Source: Verrucomicrobiales bacterium (lineage in GTDB: Bacteria > Verrucomicrobiota > Verrucomicrobiia > Limisphaerales > RI-55). From it: DNA of 17,675 nucleotides. The notes beneath the pieces were generated by a model that worked only from the letters and a program-made list of their open reading frames with translations, ran no database searches and was not told where the DNA came from. The stretch is from contig DNDP01000368.1 in the NCBI GenBank assembly GCA_003484235.1, positions 15,269-32,943 on the forward strand, in the 5' to 3' direction. A program made the position numbers and the translations under genes. The stretch's first letter is position 1, and the number at the start of each line of letters is the position of its first letter. This document shows positions 14,520 to 17,675 of this stretch, one piece after another.

Positions 14520-15422
14520 TCAACGCCGTGCGGCCAGCCGGCTGATGCGCTTGCGGAGGTCCGCAAGCGAAAAGTGCTTTCCGGGGCACTGCGTCGGCTT
14601 GGGATTGATGTGGGTATGGGTATCCACATCAGCCGGCTGCAATCCGCACCGGTCCATCAGGTATTCCACCAGCTGGGCGAGGGACTCCATCTGGCGGGAA
14701 GTGGGTTTCTCCTCGTTGAAGTTTCCGATCAGGCAGATGCCGATGCTCTCCTGATTGAGGCGCTCGCTGGCCACGTGTCCACCCTGAAGCTGCCCGCGCC
14801 AGCGGTCGCCGATGAAGATGTCGCCGTCCTTCATTCGTGGACCGCTTCCGCCGATGACGAAGTGGTAGGCCAGCCCGTTCTCCATGTGGCGCACCTGACG
14901 GTGGTGCCGGTCCATGATTGCCGGACTGTCCAATTTGGAGCTGCTGTGATGAATCACGATGTGTTTCCAGCGGCCAACCTTGATTTTAGCTTCATCAATC
15001 TCGTGTCGGACGGCCCGGGGCAGAGACCATTGGCCCTGGGCGCCCGGAATCAAAAGCGTTTGTCCGGGTTCGATATGGTCAGGTCGGTCGAGGCTGTTCA
15101 GACGGGTGAGCAACGCAATCGACTGACCGTGCCTTGCCGCCAAGGCCGCCAGGGAATCGCCCTTTTGCACGATGTATCGCAGCATCGGCTCCTTGGAATC
15201 GGGTATTTTCAGCCGGGTGCCTGCCCGCAGGTAGTCTGCGTCCTCCAGCGCGTTCCACTGGGCGAGCACCTTGGTGGACACGTCATATTTTCGGGAAATG
15301 CTGCTCAGAGTGTCGTTGCGCCGCACCAGGTGAATGCGATCCTCCGTCCACCCGGCGTCCGCAACAAACATCGCCAACAGGACGGGAATCCAGAGCTTTC
15401 GGGGCGTTCGAAGTTTGTTCAT
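14520..15422 (-). CDS. Secreted LysM-containing N-acetylmuramoyl-L-alanine amidase (Amidase_2/PGRP fold)
   Basis: A 300-residue exported peptidoglycan hydrolase. From ATG 15422 it has a signal peptide (MNKLRTPRKLWIPVLLAMFV, processing probably near 23-27). Two LysM repeats follow at 30-74 and 82-126 (HLVRRNDTLSSI..., YIVQKGDSLAAL...), which bind glycan strands. The amidase domain (153-282) contains KHIVIHHSS with His158/His159, AYHFVIG (185-191), ESIGICLIGNF and HINPKPTQCPG with His271 and Cys279. The zinc ligands have the H...H-x7-C spacing of the family. It should cleave the amide bond between MurNAc and the stem peptide. The frame extends to a TTG at 15485, but that would put 21 unlikely residues before the signal peptide. 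It converges on the glycosyltransferase gene with no gap. Confidence 0.93.
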   Translation of the reverse strand: MNKLRTPRKLWIPVLLAMFVADAGWTEDRIHLVRRNDTLSSISRKYDVSTKVLAQWNALEDADYLRAGTRLKIPDSKEPMLRYIVQKGDSLAALAARHGQSIALLTRLNSLDRPDHIEPGQTLLIPGAQGQWSLPRAVRHEIDEAKIKVGRWKHIVIHHSSSKLDSPAIMDRHHRQVRHMENGLAYHFVIGGSGPRMKDGDIFIGDRWRGQLQGGHVASERLNQESIGICLIGNFNEEKPTSRQMESLAQLVEYLMDRCGLQPADVDTHTHINPKPTQCPGKHFSLADLRKRISRLAARR

Positions 15423-15600
15423 TTCGGCGTCGGCCGGCCATCCCAGCCGGTTGCAAGCCAACATCAATGCACAGTTTGAAGGCAACGATCAACCCCCTAT
15501 CCCGGCAATTTCCGGCGGAAACCCCGCAAATCGGCGGTTGCCAAACACCCGCGAAAGAGTGATGCTCACCGCGTTTCCCGCCCTTAACCACCGTTGACTT

Positions 15601-16284
15601 ATGTACTGTCCACAGGTCTGGAAACCCCGGCTGGGAGTTGCCCTGGTCGAGGTGCTGTGTGCCATCGCGATGGTCTTTCTGCTGGCGTCGGTGATGGTGG
15701 GCCACTTCAACGCCCGCGCCGCCGCCCACCAGACTCAGTGCCTCCTCAACCTCAAGGAAAGCAGCCTCGCTTTCCGAAGCTATGCAAATGACAACCGCGA
15801 TCGGCTCCCGATGGTGGTTCCGATGGCACTGGGCGGGGCGCGGGAGGCCGCGGTCCGCGGTGACCTGGCCCGGGTGTTTCAGTCGCTCTCCGGCGAACTG
15901 GAGCGTCCGGGGCATTTGATCTGCCCGGCGGACAATCGGGAACCCGCCTCCGACCTGGGCAGTCTGGGCCGGGAGAACGTCAGCTATTTCCTCGGAGTCG
16001 ATGCGCGGAAGGAGAAACCGGATTCAATGCTGCTGGGAGACCGAAACCTGTGGTCCAACGATCGCGCACGGCTGCTGACCGGAACGTATGTGGTCGGCAG
16101 CCCCGCCGAAGATGTCGGGTGGAGCGACGAACGTCACCGTCGAAGCGGGAATGTCGCCTTCTCCGATGGCAGCGCCGGAAACGTGGACCCGAACGAACTG
16201 CAGCGGCTGCTCGCCGACGCCGGCGGGTGTCACACCCGGCTGCTGTTTCCCAGCAGTTGTTCGGGGAACGGCGTAGCAAGATGA
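15601..16284 (+). CDS. Atypical prepilin-like H-X9-DG protein
   Basis: A 227-residue pseudopilin-like protein. The N-terminus KPRLGVALVEVLCAIAMVFLLASVMVG fits a prepilin signal: basic leader, Gly12, Glu17 at +5 and one hydrophobic helix (13-34). The mature protein would start with Val13 instead of Phe and lacks the FTLVE consensus. The body has QTQCLLNLKESSLAFRSYANDNRDRLPM (45-71), homologous in pattern to the prepilin at 8604-9359. The C-terminal part has His179-x9-Asp189-Gly190 (HRRSGNVAFSDG). The downstream gene's ATG overlaps the stop (ATGA). It is probably a minor pseudopilin or an inner-membrane-anchored relative; peptidase processing is uncertain. No Shine-Dalgarno is evident. Confidence 0.85.
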   Translation: MYCPQVWKPRLGVALVEVLCAIAMVFLLASVMVGHFNARAAAHQTQCLLNLKESSLAFRSYANDNRDRLPMVVPMALGGAREAAVRGDLARVFQSLSGELERPGHLICPADNREPASDLGSLGRENVSYFLGVDARKEKPDSMLLGDRNLWSNDRARLLTGTYVVGSPAEDVGWSDERHRRSGNVAFSDGSAGNVDPNELQRLLADAGGCHTRLLFPSSCSGNGVAR

Positions 16285-16493
16285 AACGATTCTTCACCGG
16301 GCCGGCCATCAACGCCGACCTGCTGGTGACCATGCTGGGTCGGCATCACATTCAAGCCGCGCAGGAGTTCGCCTACCGTGACCTTCGCGACCATGAGGAT
16401 GAATTCAGCCGGGAGACGGTTGTCTGTGTGCCCGAGGCGGACTACGAACGGGCATGGCAGTTGTTCTACGCGGAAAAGGGCGACGAGCTTTAG
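16281..16493 (+). CDS. Small DUF2007-like protein
   Basis: A 70-residue protein whose ATG overlaps the stop codon of the prepilin-like gene (ATGA), which fixes the start even though the frame is open further upstream. The pattern resembles DUF2007 (annotated as putative signal-transducing protein): NADLLVTMLGRHHIQA near the N-terminus, a polar middle, then ETVVCVPEADYERAWQLFYAEK, in which strand VVCV and helix DYERAWQLF repeat the usual ferredoxin-like beta-alpha pattern. The match is from pattern only and is moderate. Function is unknown. Coupling to a pseudopilin-like gene suggests coexpression. There are no membrane segments. Confidence 0.75.
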   Translation: MKRFFTGPAINADLLVTMLGRHHIQAAQEFAYRDLRDHEDEFSRETVVCVPEADYERAWQLFYAEKGDEL

Positions 16494-16503
16494 TCGCCGT
16501 CAA

Positions 16504-16522
16504 CCGGCATCGCCGCTGCCGG
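16504..16522 (+). terminator. Weak hairpin, possible terminator
   Basis: CCGGCA (16504-16509) pairs with TGCCGG (16517-16522) around a seven-base loop, starting 10 bases after the stop of the 70-residue protein. The T-rich run that follows (GGTTTTGCATTTT) begins about 10 bases beyond the stem, too far for a canonical intrinsic terminator. Confidence 0.25.
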
Positions 16523-16574
16523 GTGTGCTCCGGTTTTGCATTTTCAGTCTTCACGAAGCATTCTCCGCCGACTC

Positions 16575-17675
16575 ATGGCCCAACCTGATCCGATCGGTGA
16601 ACCGGATGAACAGCAGACTCTCCGGGCGCTATGGCGCGCGGCGCTGATGCTGCTGATTGTGGTGGCGGCCGTATTGGGTGTGTTTTTTTGGCAGGCGCAC
16701 CGGCAGGGATCGATTGCCGGACTGGATGCGGTGGGCTCCGGTGTTGGCCAGGAACGGGAGTTGTCAGCCGTTCCAGGCGTCGGATTCACGGACATCACGG
16801 AAGAAGCGGGAGTTCTTTTCATCCACCAGAATGGCGCTTCCGGGGAGAAACTGCTTCCCGAAACCATGGGCTCCGGTGTGGCCTTCTTCGACATGGACGG
16901 CGACGGCGACGCCGACCTGCTGTTCGTAAACGGTGCCCGGTCCGGCTGGGCTCTTCCGCCGCACGACGAGAACGGTGGGCCGTTGACGCTTTGTCGCAAC
17001 GACACCCTTCCGGGTGGTGCGCCCCGCTTCGTGGACATCACCGGCGATTCCGGGCTGAGTGGACCACTGCGCGGAATGGGTGTGGCCGTTGGCGACCATG
17101 ACGGAGACGGCTTGACCGACGTTTATGTGACGGCGGTAGGCGGCAATCGGCTGTATCGCAATCTCGGCTCGGGACGGTTTGTCGATGTCACCCAACCATC
17201 CGGAACCGCAGGCGGAAACGAGGACTGGAGCACAAGCGCCGCGTTCCTGGACTACGATCGCGACGGCGACCTGGATCTGTTCGTGTGCAACTACGTCCGC
17301 TGGAGCCGCGAGCTCGACCTGCGCATCGACTACCAGCTGGCGGGGGTGGGGCGTGCCTACGGTCCTCCATTGAACTTTCCCGGCACGGTGCCCTTTCTGT
17401 TCCGCAACGAAGGCAACGGCCGGTTCACCGAGGTGGCCGGCCAAGCCGGCCTGCACGTGCGCAGTCGGAGTTCCGGAGAGCCGCTCGCCAAATCGCTCGG
17501 TGTGGTCCCCGTCGATCTGGATCAGGATGGCTGGCTCGATCTCGTGGTGGCCAATGACACCGTGCAGAACTTTGTCTTTCGCAATCTGGGCAACGGCACA
17601 TTCCGGGAGATCGGCGCCGCATCGGGTCTGGCGCTGGATGCCTTCGGCGGCACCCGCGGCGCGATGGGCATCGAC
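16575..17675 (+). CDS. Membrane-anchored FG-GAP/VCBS-repeat protein, CRTAC1/ASPIC-UnbV type (partial, C-terminus beyond window)
   Basis: The frame is open from ATG 16575 to the window edge (367 residues seen). Residues 1-20 are polar, 21-39 form one membrane helix (RAALMLLIVVAAVLGVFFW), and the rest would be periplasmic or external. FTDITEEAGV (71-80) is the usual entry to the CRTAC1/ASPIC-UnbV family. Calcium-binding D-x-D-x-D-G loops of a beta-propeller repeat regularly: DMDGDGDAD (106-114), DHDGDGLTD (174-182), DYDRDGDLD (226-234) and DLDQDGWLD (314-322), each followed by a hydrophobic strand and often by LYRNLGSGRFVDVT-like blades. These proteins are abundant in Verrucomicrobiota and Planctomycetota; binding or adhesion roles are assumed but the function is largely unknown. 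The ASPIC/UnbV C-terminal domain, if present, lies past the window. Confidence 0.92.
   Translation, partial: MAQPDPIGEPDEQQTLRALWRAALMLLIVVAAVLGVFFWQAHRQGSIAGLDAVGSGVGQERELSAVPGVGFTDITEEAGVLFIHQNGASGEKLLPETMGSGVAFFDMDGDGDADLLFVNGARSGWALPPHDENGGPLTLCRNDTLPGGAPRFVDITGDSGLSGPLRGMGVAVGDHDGDGLTDVYVTAVGGNRLYRNLGSGRFVDVTQPSGTAGGNEDWSTSAAFLDYDRDGDLDLFVCNYVRWSRELDLRIDYQLAGVGRAYGPPLNFPGTVPFLFRNEGNGRFTEVAGQAGLHVRSRSSGEPLAKSLGVVPVDLDQDGWLDLVVANDTVQNFVFRNLGNGTFREIGAASGLALDAFGGTRGAMGID

Noticed and set aside
1..17675. CRISPR array, tRNA, rRNA, insertion sequence or phage genes
   Set aside because: No regularly spaced repeats, no cloverleaf-like sequence, no transposase or integrase motif and no terminal inverted repeats with target duplications were seen.

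Overview
The window reads as a GC-rich bacterial chromosome segment, most likely Verrucomicrobiota (Limisphaerales/Pedosphaera-like). This is inferred from family content, not from a marker gene: two stand-alone prepilin-like proteins with the H-X9-DG signature, an exosortase, an FG-GAP/CRTAC1-type protein, a glycosidase-glycosyltransferase fusion, and many starts without a clear Shine-Dalgarno. I see no rRNA, tRNA, CRISPR array, insertion sequence or phage gene. No gene-free stretch exceeds 300 bases; the longest is the 293-base gap at 4721-5013.

Layout. (1) 1-1111, minus strand: an exosortase translationally coupled to a downstream gene cut off by the window edge. (2) 1283-4720, plus strand: a promoter with a palindromic operator candidate, then a three-gene ABC operon for a transition metal, probably manganese: ATPase, permease fused to a DtxR/MntR-like metal-sensing region, second permease. 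No substrate-binding protein gene is present. (3) 4721-7846: an intergenic block with several inverted repeats and a candidate sigma-54 promoter, then pilC and a sigma-54-dependent NtrC/PilR-type response regulator, separated by a GGTT repeat and a strong hairpin. (4) 8048-8491: a small heat shock protein followed by a terminator. (5) 8604-10218, minus strand: a prepilin-like H-X9-DG protein and a TauE/SafE permease. (6) 10414-11435: nrdR with an overlapping gene of unknown function, then a HIT-family protein. (7) 11904-14519: an 871-residue glycosidase-like/GT2 glycosyltransferase membrane protein. (8) 14520-15422, minus strand: a secreted LysM peptidoglycan amidase whose stop codon abuts the glycosyltransferase stop. 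(9) 15601-17675, plus strand: an atypical prepilin-like protein, an overlapping 70-residue protein, and a membrane-anchored FG-GAP protein that runs off the window.

Themes. The window is rich in cell-surface functions: exosortase sorting, type IV pilus/type II secretion platform and pseudopilins, envelope glycan synthesis, and peptidoglycan remodelling. The most distinctive feature is the metal transporter whose permease carries a complete MntR-like regulatory module, behind a promoter whose spacer holds a DtxR-family-like palindrome. This suggests a locally autoregulated or directly gated metal-uptake unit. That is a hypothesis drawn from the sequence, not a demonstrated function.
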